The notes: generated by a model from the sequence alone, not told the origin. Positions 25,907 to 34,604 are shown, counted from the stretch's first letter. The stretch: DNA of 64,000 bases from Rhizobium mesosinicum (GCF_019511345.1 NZ_JAEUAK010000005.1:372001-436000), one strand, 5' to 3'. Program-made: numbers and translations.

Positions 25907-26545
25907 TCAGCCCTTCAGCGCAAAAGCTTCGGAGGCGAGCTTGGTGATGCCCGCCCAGTCGCCCTCAGCGACCAACTCCTTCGGCGCGACCCACGAACCG
26001 CCGACGCAGATGACGTTCGGCAGTGACAGGTAGTCGTTGGCGTTCTTCAGCGAGATGCCACCCGTCGGGCAAAAGAAGGTACCTGCGAGCGGCGAAGAAA
26101 GCGCCTTGAGATAGGCCGCACCGCCAGCCTGCTCGGCCGGGAAGAATTTCAGCACCTGATAGCCTTCCTCGCGGAGTGCCATGACCTCGCTTGCGGTCGC
26201 CGCACCTGGCAGAAGCGGCACGGGAGAATTGGCTGCGGCATCGAGAAGCTCCTGCGTCGTGCCGGGGCTGACGATGAACTTGGAGCCTGCCTGTACGGCT
26301 GCCTCCCAGTGTGCGGCGTTGAGGATCGTGCCAGCGCCGACTTCGGCGCCTTCCACTTCAGCGGCGACCGCGCGCACCGCATCGAGAGCGGCCGGCGTGC
26401 GCATGGTGATCTCGATGGCCCTCAGACCGCCTGCAACGAGCGCTCTCGCGAGCAGGACGGCCGATTTCGCGTCCTCGACGATCAGGACTGGAACAACGGG
26501 CTGGAGTTTCAGGATGGAAAGGAGTCTTTCTGTCTTCTCGCCCAT
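25907..26545 (-). CDS. eda: 2-dehydro-3-deoxy-phosphogluconate (KDPG) aldolase
   Basis: A 212-residue class I aldolase of the Entner-Doudoroff pathway, splitting KDPG into pyruvate and glyceraldehyde 3-phosphate. The general base Glu45 is in LRAIEITMRT and the Schiff-base lysine Lys133 in YQVLKFFPAEQAGG, matching the positions in Escherichia coli Eda. GAGTILNAAHWEAAVQAGSKFIVSPG and CPTGGI are further family stretches. I chose the ATG at 26545, which gives the usual length, over an upstream extension of 29 residues; AAGGGA is upstream. Rhizobia rely on this pathway for sugar use. The gene is transcribed alone and divergent from the CYTH gene. Confidence 0.95.
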   Translation of the reverse strand: MGEKTERLLSILKLQPVVPVLIVEDAKSAVLLARALVAGGLRAIEITMRTPAALDAVRAVAAEVEGAEVGAGTILNAAHWEAAVQAGSKFIVSPGTTQELLDAAANSPVPLLPGAATASEVMALREEGYQVLKFFPAEQAGGAAYLKALSSPLAGTFFCPTGGISLKNANDYLSLPNVICVGGSWVAPKELVAEGDWAGITKLASEAFALKG

Positions 26546-26697
26546 GGCCACGGTTCCCTTAAACGATTGAAATCGGCTTTCGAATAACGCCCTCACGAAG
26601 CCTTGTCGAGATAAAACCAGCCCATGCGACAAGACGGGTATTAAATCACTGTAAATTGGGGTAGCGTGCCACCGATCGTCACAAAAGGTTCATTTGC

Positions 26698-27186
26698 ATG
26701 GCGAAAGAGATCGAACGGAAGTTCCTCGTGCGCGGTGAAGCATGGCGCTCTGCCGCAGAGTCCAAATCGGTCCTGAAACAAGGGTATATCGCCTCGATGG
26801 AAGACCGCTCCGTGCGGGTTCGTATCCTTGACGAGAAGACCGCGCGGTTGACGATGAAAATCGGCCGCGGCACCCTCACCCGCGATGAATTCGAGTATGA
26901 GATCCCCGTCTCCGACGCCGAGGAGCTTTTGGAAAACGCCATCGGTGTCGTCATCGAAAAGACGCGCTACCGCGTCCCCTATGAAGGTTTCGTCTGGGAG
27001 GTCGATGTCTTTGCCGGCGCCCATCGCGGCCTCGTCATCGCCGAAGTCGAGATGCAGACCGAAACTGACAATCCTCCGCTTCCCACCTGGCTCGGCCGCG
27101 AGGTCACCGGCGATTTCCGCTATTCCAATCAGGCGCTTGCCACAGAATTCGAGCACGATAGGCATGGGCTATCGCATACGGCCTGA
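26698..27186 (+). CDS. CYTH-domain protein, inorganic triphosphatase-like
   Basis: A 162-residue single-domain CYTH protein. The ExExK signature is EIERKF at residues 4-9, with the following acidic and basic strands SVRVRILDEKTARLTMKIG and DEFEYEIPVSDAEEL lining the tunnel. Bacterial stand-alone CYTH proteins hydrolyse tripolyphosphate or other triphosphates with Mg2+. The next gene encodes a CHAD-domain protein and overlaps by 23 bases; CYTH and CHAD are fused in one chain in proteins such as YgiF, so the two products likely act together on polyphosphate. Confidence 0.9.
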   Translation: MAKEIERKFLVRGEAWRSAAESKSVLKQGYIASMEDRSVRVRILDEKTARLTMKIGRGTLTRDEFEYEIPVSDAEELLENAIGVVIEKTRYRVPYEGFVWEVDVFAGAHRGLVIAEVEMQTETDNPPLPTWLGREVTGDFRYSNQALATEFEHDRHGLSHTA

Positions 27187-28072
27187 GGCCGACTTTACGG
27201 ATGAGTTCCGAAGCGCAGCCGAGGAGCAACTTTCGCGCGCCATTTCCGTTCTGGAGGAGCGGCCCGAAAACGCCCATGAGGCGATCCACGCTTTCCGCAA
27301 GAATATGAAGCGGCTGCGTTCGCTCTATCGCCTCGTGTCCCATCAAGTACCGGATTTTCAGAAGCGAGAGAATGGGCGGCTGAGGGATGCGGCAAGGTCG
27401 CTCTCGGCCATTCGCGACGCCGCAGCAATCGTTGGGACCGGCAGCTACCTGAAGGAGAATGCCCGTAACGCCGAAGAGGCAGAGGCGCTCAGCCGCGTTG
27501 TTTCCATTCTGGAAGCGCGTCGCGACTGGATGGCGGAAGCCGAAAGCGGCCTTGAGCAACGGCTGCATGATGCCGCCGGCACGCTGCGGGAAGCAATTTC
27601 GGCGCTCGACTGTGTCGGCTTCGACAAGAGCCACCGCAAGAATGCCCGTATGCTGGCAAAAAGCTGGCGCAGGACGGCATCGCGCGCCAGGAAAGCGCTC
27701 GATGCCTGCCACGAAAACCCAGCTGCCGGAGATTTTCACGAGCTGCGCAAGCGCACCTACGATTATCGCCTCTATCACGCGCTTCTGCGCGATGTCTGGC
27801 CAAGCGCCATGAAGGCCAAGCGCGACTTCGCCAAGGACCTTGTCGAACGTCTCGGCCATATCAACGATCTCGCCGTGCTTTCAGGCCTGGTGGAGGCAGA
27901 GCCGCAGCTCTTCACCCGCAGTGACGACCTCGCCCATCTGCTGGATGCTATCATCTTCCGCCAGCAGGAGGATCGGCGCGAAGCGTTGCGCAGAGCCGAA
28001 ACGCTCTATGGCGATGATCCTGACGATGAGGCGCAGCGTCTGGAACTGCTCTGGGTGTCCATCCGCAATTGA
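27164..28072 (+). CDS. CHAD-domain protein
   Basis: A 302-residue, almost wholly helical protein rich in conserved histidine, arginine and lysine. The CHAD pattern is visible in two repeats: HEAIHAFRKNMKRLRSLYRLV near residues 40-60 and FHELRKRTYDYRLYHALLRDVWP near 190-212, with RDAARSLSAIRDAA in the first half and LGHINDLAVLSGLV in the second. CHAD domains bind polyphosphate on a basic groove. The ATG lies inside the end of the CYTH gene, so translation is probably coupled. An enzymatic role of its own is not expected. Confidence 0.88.
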   Translation: MGYRIRPEADFTDEFRSAAEEQLSRAISVLEERPENAHEAIHAFRKNMKRLRSLYRLVSHQVPDFQKRENGRLRDAARSLSAIRDAAAIVGTGSYLKENARNAEEAEALSRVVSILEARRDWMAEAESGLEQRLHDAAGTLREAISALDCVGFDKSHRKNARMLAKSWRRTASRARKALDACHENPAAGDFHELRKRTYDYRLYHALLRDVWPSAMKAKRDFAKDLVERLGHINDLAVLSGLVEAEPQLFTRSDDLAHLLDAIIFRQQEDRREALRRAETLYGDDPDDEAQRLELLWVSIRN

Positions 28073-28085
28073 CGTATTTGACCTA

Positions 28086-28116
28086 TTGACCTCAACTTTA
28101 CTTGAGGTCCTAGCCT
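28086..28116 (+). promoter_or_regulatory. SoxR-type (MerR-family) promoter and operator
   Basis: A -35 TTGACC (28086-28091) and a -10 TAGCCT (28111-28116) are separated by exactly 19 bases, the over-long spacer of promoters activated by MerR-family proteins. Between and over them lies the dyad ACCTCAACTT-TACTTGAGGT at 28089-28108, very close to the SoxR box ACCTCAAGTTAACTTGAGGT. It drives the broken VOC gene. No soxR gene is in the window. Confidence 0.7.
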
Positions 28117-28148
28117 CGACCCCGGTCAATGAACCGATCGAGGAAAAT

Positions 28149-28621
28149 ATGTCTGCAGACAATGCCACGACGCCCCAGATTGAGGGCATTTACGAAACCC
28201 ATCTCACCGTCGCCGATCTGAAGACCTCCATACCTTTCTACCGCGATATTCTCGGCCTGGAATTCGCCGCCGAATTTCCCGAGCGCCGCATCGCCTTCTT
28301 CTGGGCGGCAAGAAGAACGCCATGCTCGGCCTCTGGGAAACCGGCACCGGCCCCTTGAAGATGCGTCTGCACATGGCCTTCCGCATGTCGCAGGAAGAAA
28401 TAATGCACGCGCCGGCGCTACTGATCCATAAGGGCCTGAAGCTGCACGGCTTTCACGGCGAACCGATAACCGAACCGATTGTCATTGGCTGGATGCCGGC
28501 GCTCTCGCTCTATTTTAACGATCCCGACGGGCATTCGATTGAATTCCTGAGCGTGCTCGACGAAACGCCGGATGCCGCTTTCGGCATGCGGTCCTACGCC
28601 GAATGGAAAGCGCGTCGGTAA
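28149..28621 (+). pseudogene. VOC-family (glyoxalase/bleomycin-resistance fold) gene with frameshift
   Basis: The first reading segment starts MSADNATTPQIEGIYETHLTVADL and runs through YRDILGLEFAAEFPERRIAFFWA. Near 28301-28310 (CTGGGCGGCA) the homologous reading moves to another frame, where MLGLWETGTGPLKMRLHMAFRMSQEE continues and ends [13 protein letters not shown]...YAEWKARR. One missing base, or a four-base GGCG loss, would restore one protein of about 157 residues. VOC proteins bind metal through His/Glu: ETHLTV at the start and HSIEFLS at the end are the expected ligand stretches, both intact. The gene has a good GAGGAAAAT ribosome-binding site and a SoxR-like promoter, so loss may be recent, or it may be a sequencing error. 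Confidence 0.75.
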
Positions 28622-28694
28622 GGCGAGTTTCATACGGCGCCTGACTTGCGTAATGTCATTGCGCAGGCCCAGCATATTCTGTATTTCCACGCGC

Positions 28695-29624
28695 ATGACC
28701 GACAATGCGATCCATACAAGCCCGTACCTCGTGGCAGCACTTTACCATTTCGTTTCGCTACCGCGTTACGAAAGCTTACAACAGCCCTTGCAAGCGCTCT
28801 GCGAAGAGAATGGCGTAAAGGGTACGCTGCTCCTCGCCCATGAAGGTATCAACGGCACGATTGCAGGGCCGGATGCCGGCATCCGGAACGTGCTCGCCTT
28901 CCTGCGGACCCAGCCGGAATTCGCGGCGCTGGAACATAAGGAAAGCCGCGCATCCAAGATGCCGTTCCTGCGCATGAAGGTGAAGCTTAAGAAAGAAATC
29001 GTCACCATGGGCGTCGAGAATATCGACCCCAACAAGGTGGTCGGAACCTATGTCGATCCTGTTGACTGGAATGCGTTGATCTCCGATCCCGATACGATCG
29101 TCATCGACACGCGCAACGACTACGAGACGGCAATCGGCATCTTCCGCGGCGCGGTTGACCCCAAGACCAAGACCTTCCGCGAATTTCCGGACTGGGTGCG
29201 CAACAATCCTGGCCTGCACAACAAGCCGAAGATAGCCATGTATTGCACCGGCGGCATCCGCTGCGAGAAGGCGACAGCCTTCATGAAGGAACAGGGCTTC
29301 GATGAGGTCTATCACCTCAGGGGCGGCATCCTGAAATATCTTGAGGAAGTGCCGCAGGAGGAAAGCCTGTGGGACGGTGCCTGCTTCGTTTTCGACGAAC
29401 GCGTTTCCGTCGAGCATGGCCTGAAGGAGGGCGAGCACAAGCTCTGCCACGCCTGCCGCAATCCGATCACGGCAGAAGAGGTCATCTCGCCCTATTACGA
29501 AGAAGGCGTTTCCTGCAGCAATTGCTACCATACGCGCAGCGAAGAAGATCGCCTGCGCTATCGTCAGCGCCAGCACCAGATCGCACTCGCCAAGAAGCGC
29601 GGCCAGAAGCACATAGGTACATAA
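28695..29624 (+). CDS. trhO: tRNA uridine(34) hydroxylase, rhodanese-like
   Basis: A 309-residue protein of the YceA/TrhO family, which uses oxygen to hydroxylate uridine 34 in tRNA to 5-hydroxyuridine. The N-terminal domain contains [14 protein letters not shown] and the rhodanese domain [24 protein letters not shown], with the active Cys184 in [20 protein letters not shown] and a second Cys190. The C-terminus adds CHACRNPIT and CSNCYH, a probable zinc-binding cluster typical of this family. The start ATG at 28695 gives the usual family N-terminus; no strong ribosome-binding site is visible. It follows the VOC gene by 73 bases. Confidence 0.92.
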   Translation: MTDNAIHTSPYLVAALYHFVSLPRYESLQQPLQALCEENGVKGTLLLAHEGINGTIAGPDAGIRNVLAFLRTQPEFAALEHKESRASKMPFLRMKVKLKKEIVTMGVENIDPNKVVGTYVDPVDWNALISDPDTIVIDTRNDYETAIGIFRGAVDPKTKTFREFPDWVRNNPGLHNKPKIAMYCTGGIRCEKATAFMKEQGFDEVYHLRGGILKYLEEVPQEESLWDGACFVFDERVSVEHGLKEGEHKLCHACRNPITAEEVISPYYEEGVSCSNCYHTRSEEDRLRYRQRQHQIALAKKRGQKHIGT

Positions 29625-29633
29625 GGCGATAGC

Positions 29634-31838
29634 CTAGCCGACGATCCGGCGCAGGACCCGGGCTTCGCGGCGCTCCTGCAATCGGTCATTGATGTGCTCG
29701 GCAGTCATCGGTTTGCCAAAGAAATAGCCTTGCAGGCTGTCGCAGCCAAAGAGGCGAAGCGCGACCGCCTGCTCTTCCGTCTCGATGCCCTCCGCAGTGA
29801 CAGGGATATCCAACGCACGGGCAAGTGCGACCGTCGCCTGCAGCATTTCCCGCTGCCGGCTGTCGCCGATAATGTCGGTCACGAGCGAGCGGTCGATCTT
29901 GATGCGATCGAAGCCGAACTGCCGCAGGTAGCCGATCGAAGAAAAGCCGGAGCCGAAGTCGTCGAGCGCCACCTTGACGCCGAGCGATTTCAGTCGCTCG
30001 ATCGATTGGCGCGTGCGCTGCGGATTCTGGATCATGTAGCCTTCGGTGATTTCCAGCGTGACGCGGCTCGCATCGATCTCCGTCTGCTTCAGGACGTAGC
30101 GAACATAATCGGTGAAGGCCGGATTGCGGAACTGGCCCGGTGAAACATTGACCGAGATCTTCAGCTCCGGCCACTGCTTTGCCGTTTCGCAGGCCTTGCG
30201 CAGCACGAAAAGCCCGAGAGATTCGATGAGCCCGCTGGTCTCCGCAATCGGAATGAAAACTTCAGGCGAAACCGGACCATAGCCCGGCCGGTTCCAGCGC
30301 ACCAGGGCTTCCACGCCGTTCATCTCATGCGTTGAAGCATCGACGAGCGGCTGATAGGCAAGCGTGAGATCGCCGCTTTCGATCGCCATGCGCAGATCAA
30401 GTTCCAGTACATTGCGCTGCGCGCGATCGGTATCCATGGCCGGATCATAGAGCGTCATACGGGCGCGGCCGGCTTCCTTCGCCTTGTACATGGCAAGGTC
30501 GGCGCGGCGTACCAATTCCTCCCGGTCGATCGAACCGAGGGACGACATGGCGATGCCGATGCTGGCGCCGACCACGACGACGCGACGGCCGACTTCGAGC
30601 GGTTCGGCAAGGAAATCGAGAATCTGCTCGGCAAGCTGCAATGCGGCCGCATTCTCCTCATCCGAAAGGAAAGCAATTGCAAATTCATCACCGCCGATGC
30701 GCGCCAGCACGGCATCATCAGGGATCAATACGTCCAGTCCTGCCGCAACAGCGCGGATCAGTTGGTCGCCGGTGCCATGACCATAGCTGTCGTTGACCTC
30801 CTTGAAGCCGTCGAGATCGAGATAGAGCAGCAGAACGTTTCGCTTCGTCTGTCGCGCTTCCGCAACGAAGCTGTCAACGGCCAAGCTCAGACCATCGCGG
30901 TTGGAAAGACCGCTAAGACGATCACGAACCGCTTCTTCACGCGCACTGTTTTCCTCCGCCTTCAGGCGTCGTCCGGCCAGCCAGCCGATGGTGAGGAGGA
31001 CGACGAAGAACAGGCCGACAAGACCGAGCGCCTGGATGACCATAGGCCTGACCTGCGCATAGCTGATATCGCCGGGCGAACGCGAAACCCAGGCAAGCTT
31101 ACCGAGAACCGTCCGAGCAGGGTCTGCGATTTCAACTGAATAGGCGGTGGGAAAATCCGCGGGCACCAGCCGCAACCCGTTCAGCACGTAAGTGGTGCCG
31201 AGAGCGGAGATCTTGTCCTCGTCCAGGTGCCGGGCGAAAATCAGATAGCGATGCCGACCGGCGGGCAAATCAAGCTCACCCGACTTCTCTCGCACAAGTG
31301 CGATACCGACAGCCGCAATGCCCCTGGCGGTCTTGATGAAACCGGTGGCCTGCGGCTTCTCGCCGGGGTCAGGTGCGCGAACCTTGTCCAGAAGCAGCCA
31401 AAGCGAGGGGGAGAAGAAATCGCCTACCGGCATCTGCATTGGCAAACCGTCCTGATAGGCCATGACGGTTCTCTTCTGGTCATCAATGACGATGGCCATG
31501 TCGAAGAGAGGGCTGTTGAGGGACATCTCGCCGTAGTTGCTGATTGTCCACGCCATGCCCTCCGGCGCGTAGACATTGGCGGCCGCATCATCCCAGGCGG
31601 CATAGTCGTCAAGCGTCGCGGCAAGCTGATTTTCGAAGGTCTTAAGGGCGCCAATAGTGGTTTCGCGCGAGCGCTCGTCGTCGAGCACATTGGCATTTTC
31701 GGAGACGCGCTCCAGCGCCGTCAAAACCATGATGGTGACAACAGCAACAATGACCGCAAATGAAAAAAGCACGCCAGTAACCGTGGTATGGCGGCCTAAA
31801 CCCGATCCATTGCTTTTTGACCTCAAGACCGCAGCCAA
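29634..31838 (-). CDS. CHASE4-GGDEF-EAL membrane protein, cyclic-di-GMP turnover
   Basis: A sensor of about 734 residues. A first membrane helix (TGVLFSFAVIVAVVTIMVLTAL) precedes a periplasmic CHASE4-type domain with DDYAAWDDAAANVY, followed by a second helix (VIQALGLVGLFFVVLLTIGWL), a GGDEF domain and an EAL domain. The cyclase site RIGGDEFAI is intact, as are DLDGFKEVND and the EAL motifs (GVEALVRW, NVSPGQF, LEITEG, DDFGSGFSSI, KIDRSLV, TAEGIE). Both synthesis and breakdown of cyclic-di-GMP are therefore possible. No ATG lies near the start; I use a TTG at 31838 with GGGGAG nine bases upstream, though a TTG at 31883 is an alternative. It converges with trhO. Confidence 0.87.
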   Translation of the reverse strand: MAAVLRSKSNGSGLGRHTTVTGVLFSFAVIVAVVTIMVLTALERVSENANVLDDERSRETTIGALKTFENQLAATLDDYAAWDDAAANVYAPEGMAWTISNYGEMSLNSPLFDMAIVIDDQKRTVMAYQDGLPMQMPVGDFFSPSLWLLLDKVRAPDPGEKPQATGFIKTARGIAAVGIALVREKSGELDLPAGRHRYLIFARHLDEDKISALGTTYVLNGLRLVPADFPTAYSVEIADPARTVLGKLAWVSRSPGDISYAQVRPMVIQALGLVGLFFVVLLTIGWLAGRRLKAEENSAREEAVRDRLSGLSNRDGLSLAVDSFVAEARQTKRNVLLLYLDLDGFKEVNDSYGHGTGDQLIRAVAAGLDVLIPDDAVLARIGGDEFAIAFLSDEENAAALQLAEQILDFLAEPLEVGRRVVVVGASIGIAMSSLGSIDREELVRRADLAMYKAKEAGRARMTLYDPAMDTDRAQRNVLELDLRMAIESGDLTLAYQPLVDASTHEMNGVEALVRWNRPGYGPVSPEVFIPIAETSGLIESLGLFVLRKACETAKQWPELKISVNVSPGQFRNPAFTDYVRYVLKQTEIDASRVTLEITEGYMIQNPQRTRQSIERLKSLGVKVALDDFGSGFSSIGYLRQFGFDRIKIDRSLVTDIIGDSRQREMLQATVALARALDIPVTAEGIETEEQAVALRLFGCDSLQGYFFGKPMTAEHINDRLQERREARVLRRIVG

Positions 31839-31955
31839 CTCATACAACTCCCCGTTCAGGAAATCTTCGCAGTCAACGGTCAAGAAACGCTTAAGATCAT
31901 GGGAATTATCGAGAATCCGGCTCAGGATTTACCAAATACCGCATGCTATCGCATA

Positions 31956-32003
31956 TTGACAACTAGTTTCCAAAAATGGTAACCAGTTTCCGTTATTGGA
32001 AAC
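31956..32003. promoter_or_regulatory. Promoter with tandem operators of the MarR-type gene
   Basis: A TTGACA hexamer at 31956-31961 is followed by two dyads: GTTTCC-AAAAAT-GGTAAC at 31966-31983 (one mismatch) and GTTTCC-GTTATT-GGAAAC at 31986-32003 (perfect). Their centres are 20 bases apart, two helical turns, so two dimers could sit on the same face and block the promoter. The MarR-type product encoded next is the likely ligand of these sites. Confidence 0.6.
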
Positions 32004-32018
32004 GGAGAATGACGAATT

Positions 32019-32489
32019 TTGAAGCGCACAATCGAAGCCAAGCTGCTGACGGACATTATGCTGATGGTCTTCCGCATCAACGGACGACTGTTGGATGGCG
32101 GTGACCGGCTGGGCGCATCGCTGAACCTCACCAGTGCCCGCTGGCAGGTACTCGGAGCAATTTCGCTGTCCCCAGGTCACATCACGGTGCCTGGGATTGC
32201 AGAGATGATGGGCATGACCCGACAGGGCGCTCAAAAGCAGGTCAACAAGCTCGAGGAAGACGGCTTCATCGAAAAGCGGCCCAACCCGCGCCATCAGCGC
32301 TCGCCCTTCTATGTGCTGACAGAGCAAGGCGCCGAAAGCTACGCCCGAATAACTGCCCTTCACACCGGTTGGGCCAACGCCCTCGCCGATGGACTGGACG
32401 CATCGGAACTGAAGGCAGCGCTCCATCTCCTGAACAGGTTCGATCAACGGCTGGCGCTGGACGCCACGGAAAGCGAGGAGCAGAGATGA
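32019..32489 (+). CDS. MarR-family transcriptional regulator
   Basis: A 156-residue regulator. The winged-helix core is LNLTSARWQVLGAISLSPGHITVPGIAEMMGMTRQGAQKQVNKLEEDGFIEKRPNPRHQRSPFYVLTEQG, where GMTRQGAQKQVNKL is the recognition helix. It starts at a TTG at 32019 with a weak, distant GGAG; no better start is in frame. The two dyads just upstream suggest autorepression. The stop codon overlaps the start of the next gene (ATGA), which encodes a membrane protein probably under the same control. The inducing ligand is unknown. Confidence 0.88.
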   Translation: MKRTIEAKLLTDIMLMVFRINGRLLDGGDRLGASLNLTSARWQVLGAISLSPGHITVPGIAEMMGMTRQGAQKQVNKLEEDGFIEKRPNPRHQRSPFYVLTEQGAESYARITALHTGWANALADGLDASELKAALHLLNRFDQRLALDATESEEQR

Positions 32490-32950
32490 AAACGATCATT
32501 CATGCCGGCGCAGGCACTCTTGCCATGATCCTGATTGGGGGTTTTCTGATCGCAACGCTGATCTGCGAATTGCTTCTGGATGCGGCTGCTATTCTTGCCG
32601 TCAAGAAAGCAATCCTTGCCGGTCTCTGTCTGTTGATCCCGATGCTTGCAATCACCGGCGGCAGTGGATTTTCGCTTGCCAGGGGTCGTGATTCGCCGGC
32701 TATCAAAAGGAAACGTGGACGCATGAAAATCATTGCAGGAAACGGGCTGCTGATCCTGCTGCCCTTGGCAATCCTGCTCTACCTTCGCGCGGCTGCAGGT
32801 CTGTTTGACGCTGCTTTCTACGCCATGCAGACGCTCGAAGTGCTGGCTGGCTCCGCGCAGCTGACGTTACTTGCCCTTAATTTCCGCGACGGGCGGAAAC
32901 TGACAAGAGGAAAACGTCTCGCGGCGGCAAAAACGGTGAACGCGATCTGA
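32486..32950 (+). CDS. Four-helix membrane protein coupled to a MarR regulator
   Basis: A 154-residue protein with hydrophobic segments at about residues 10-32, 38-58, 83-102 and 107-128. A basic loop (LARGRDSPAIKRKRGRMK) lies between helices two and three, and the C-terminus is basic. No transport or enzyme motif is visible and I do not recognise the family with certainty. It overlaps the MarR-type gene by four bases, has GAGGAG in front, and so is translated with it. Conserved pairing with a regulator suggests a role in the response to the regulator's ligand, for example a membrane stress, but this is a guess. Confidence 0.75.
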   Translation: MKTIIHAGAGTLAMILIGGFLIATLICELLLDAAAILAVKKAILAGLCLLIPMLAITGGSGFSLARGRDSPAIKRKRGRMKIIAGNGLLILLPLAILLYLRAAAGLFDAAFYAMQTLEVLAGSAQLTLLALNFRDGRKLTRGKRLAAAKTVNAI

Positions 32951-32952
32951 AC

Positions 32953-32976
32953 CGGCAGGGCATCAATGCCCTGCCG
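32953..32976. terminator. Bidirectional hairpin terminator between membrane protein and beta-glucosidase genes
   Basis: CGGCAGGGCA / TGCCCTGCCG forms a perfect ten-base stem with a TCAA loop directly between the convergent stop codons. The T-tracts are poor on both strands, so it may act partly as an mRNA end protector. Confidence 0.65.
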
Positions 32977-32989
32977 CAAATGCCCGACC

Positions 32990-34363
32990 TCAGACGGCCT
33001 TGTGATTGCCCTTCGGGAACTGGCTGGCGAGCTCCCGATACCACTTGCCGCTCTTCTTGACCGTACGAACCTGCGTTCCATAATCGACATGAACGAGGCC
33101 GAAACGCATGCGATAGCCTTCCGCCCATTCGAAATTGTCCATCAGGCTCCAGGCAAAATAACCGCGCAGCGGATATCCGCCCTTGACCAGGTCGGCGACG
33201 ACATTGAGATGGTCGCTGACATAGTCCAGGCGCATCACGTCATCGACCTCACCGTTGACGACGTCGGTATTGTCGCAGGCGCCGTTCTCGGTGATATAGC
33301 ATTCCGGCAGGTCGTAGCGACGGTAGAGATCCTCAACGAGCAGCTTAAGGCCTGGCGAATAGACTTCCCAGCCGATATCCGTCTTCACGTCGCTTGCGGG
33401 AGGCGCTTCAACCGTCCAGGGGAAATCGCCCTTGCGGCTGGCATCATCGGCAACGCGCTCCGGCTTGTAATAATTGAGACCCCACCAATCCAGCTTCTGG
33501 CTAATGATCTTCAAATCGCCGTCCTCGATAACAGGCATACGGTCGCCGAGCGCCTCAACGAATTCCTTCGGATACTCGCCCTTGAAGACGGGATCGAAGA
33601 AAGCGCCGTTATGGAACTGATGGGCGCGTTCGCGGGCAGCAAGATCAGCCGCGCTATCAGAGCCCGGAATGATCGAGGAAGCGTTGAGCACCAGACCAAC
33701 GGGCACGTTCGGCGCTTCCGAACGGATCGCTTCGACGCCGAGGCCATGCGCCAGGTTCATGTAATGCATGGCGTGAAGCGCAGCCTGCATGTTCCGCTCG
33801 CCCGGCGCATGAATGCCGTAGAGATGGCTGAGCCAGACGATGCACCAGGGCTCGTTGAAGGTGGCAACGCTGTCGAGACGATCGCCGAGACGGCTCATGA
33901 CCGTCTTCGCATAGCGCTGATAGGCATAAGCAGTCGACCGCGCCGTCCAACCGCCGTCCCCGGCGAGCAATAGCGGCAGATCCCAATGATAGAGTGTGGC
34001 AAAGGTCTTGATGCCGCGCGCCTTGCAGCCGTCGACGAGACGATCGTAAAAATCGAGCCCTTTCTCATTCACCGGGCCTGTGCCATCAGGGACGATGCGC
34101 GGCCAGGCGATCGAGAAGCGATAGGCGTCGACACCCATCTCCTTGATGAGATCGAGGTCCTGTTCCAGCAGGTTATAGTGGTCGCAGGCAACATCGCCGT
34201 TGTCGCGATTATAGACGCGGCCAGGCATGTTGCAGAAGGCGTCCCAGATCGATGGCTTGCGGCCATCGGCCTTGCTGGCGCCCTCGATCTGGAAGGCTGC
34301 GGTGGCAACACCGAAGGTGAAATCACCGGGGAAGCGGTCTGCAAGCGTTTTCGGATCGATCAT
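32990..34363 (-). CDS. Beta-glucosidase, glycoside hydrolase family 1
   Basis: A 457-residue GH1 enzyme. The acid/base glutamate is Glu171 in TFNEPW and the nucleophile Glu359 in YITENGA; other GH1 landmarks are FTFGVATAAFQIEGA, the N-terminal signature, and GYFAWSLMDNFEWAEGY near the C-terminus, which forms the glycone pocket. There is no signal peptide, so it acts on beta-glucosides taken into the cytoplasm. The ATG follows GGGATTCACAG. A perfect palindrome with central CG at 34454-34467 lies about 90 bases upstream and may be a LacI-type operator. No dedicated transporter is adjacent. Confidence 0.94.
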   Translation of the reverse strand: MIDPKTLADRFPGDFTFGVATAAFQIEGASKADGRKPSIWDAFCNMPGRVYNRDNGDVACDHYNLLEQDLDLIKEMGVDAYRFSIAWPRIVPDGTGPVNEKGLDFYDRLVDGCKARGIKTFATLYHWDLPLLLAGDGGWTARSTAYAYQRYAKTVMSRLGDRLDSVATFNEPWCIVWLSHLYGIHAPGERNMQAALHAMHYMNLAHGLGVEAIRSEAPNVPVGLVLNASSIIPGSDSAADLAARERAHQFHNGAFFDPVFKGEYPKEFVEALGDRMPVIEDGDLKIISQKLDWWGLNYYKPERVADDASRKGDFPWTVEAPPASDVKTDIGWEVYSPGLKLLVEDLYRRYDLPECYITENGACDNTDVVNGEVDDVMRLDYVSDHLNVVADLVKGGYPLRGYFAWSLMDNFEWAEGYRMRFGLVHVDYGTQVRTVKKSGKWYRELASQFPKGNHKAV

Positions 34364-34453
34364 CTGTGAATCCCATCTCTCAGTTATAGACTGACCGTTT
34401 GCGCGAGGGTTTAGCCAAGCCCGCGCCCAAAGTACAGGCCGGCGGCATGAAAA

Positions 34454-34467
34454 CTGTAACGTTACAG
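34454..34467. promoter_or_regulatory. LacI-type palindrome upstream of beta-glucosidase
   Basis: CTGTAACGTTACAG is a perfect 14-base palindrome with the central CG common in LacI-family operators. It lies in the 241-base divergent interval between the beta-glucosidase and DoxX genes, about 90 bases from the former start. The protein that reads it is not known. Confidence 0.5.
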
Positions 34468-34604
34468 GAAGAAAGACCGCAGAACAGCAAGATTGCTACA
34501 AGTCACTCTTCCGGATCTCGTAACGCCAATGTCACCAGTCGTGATTTGCCGTCGCAACTATGATCCTTACACGGAAAAGGGCATCACAATGTGAAAGGAA
34601 ACGC

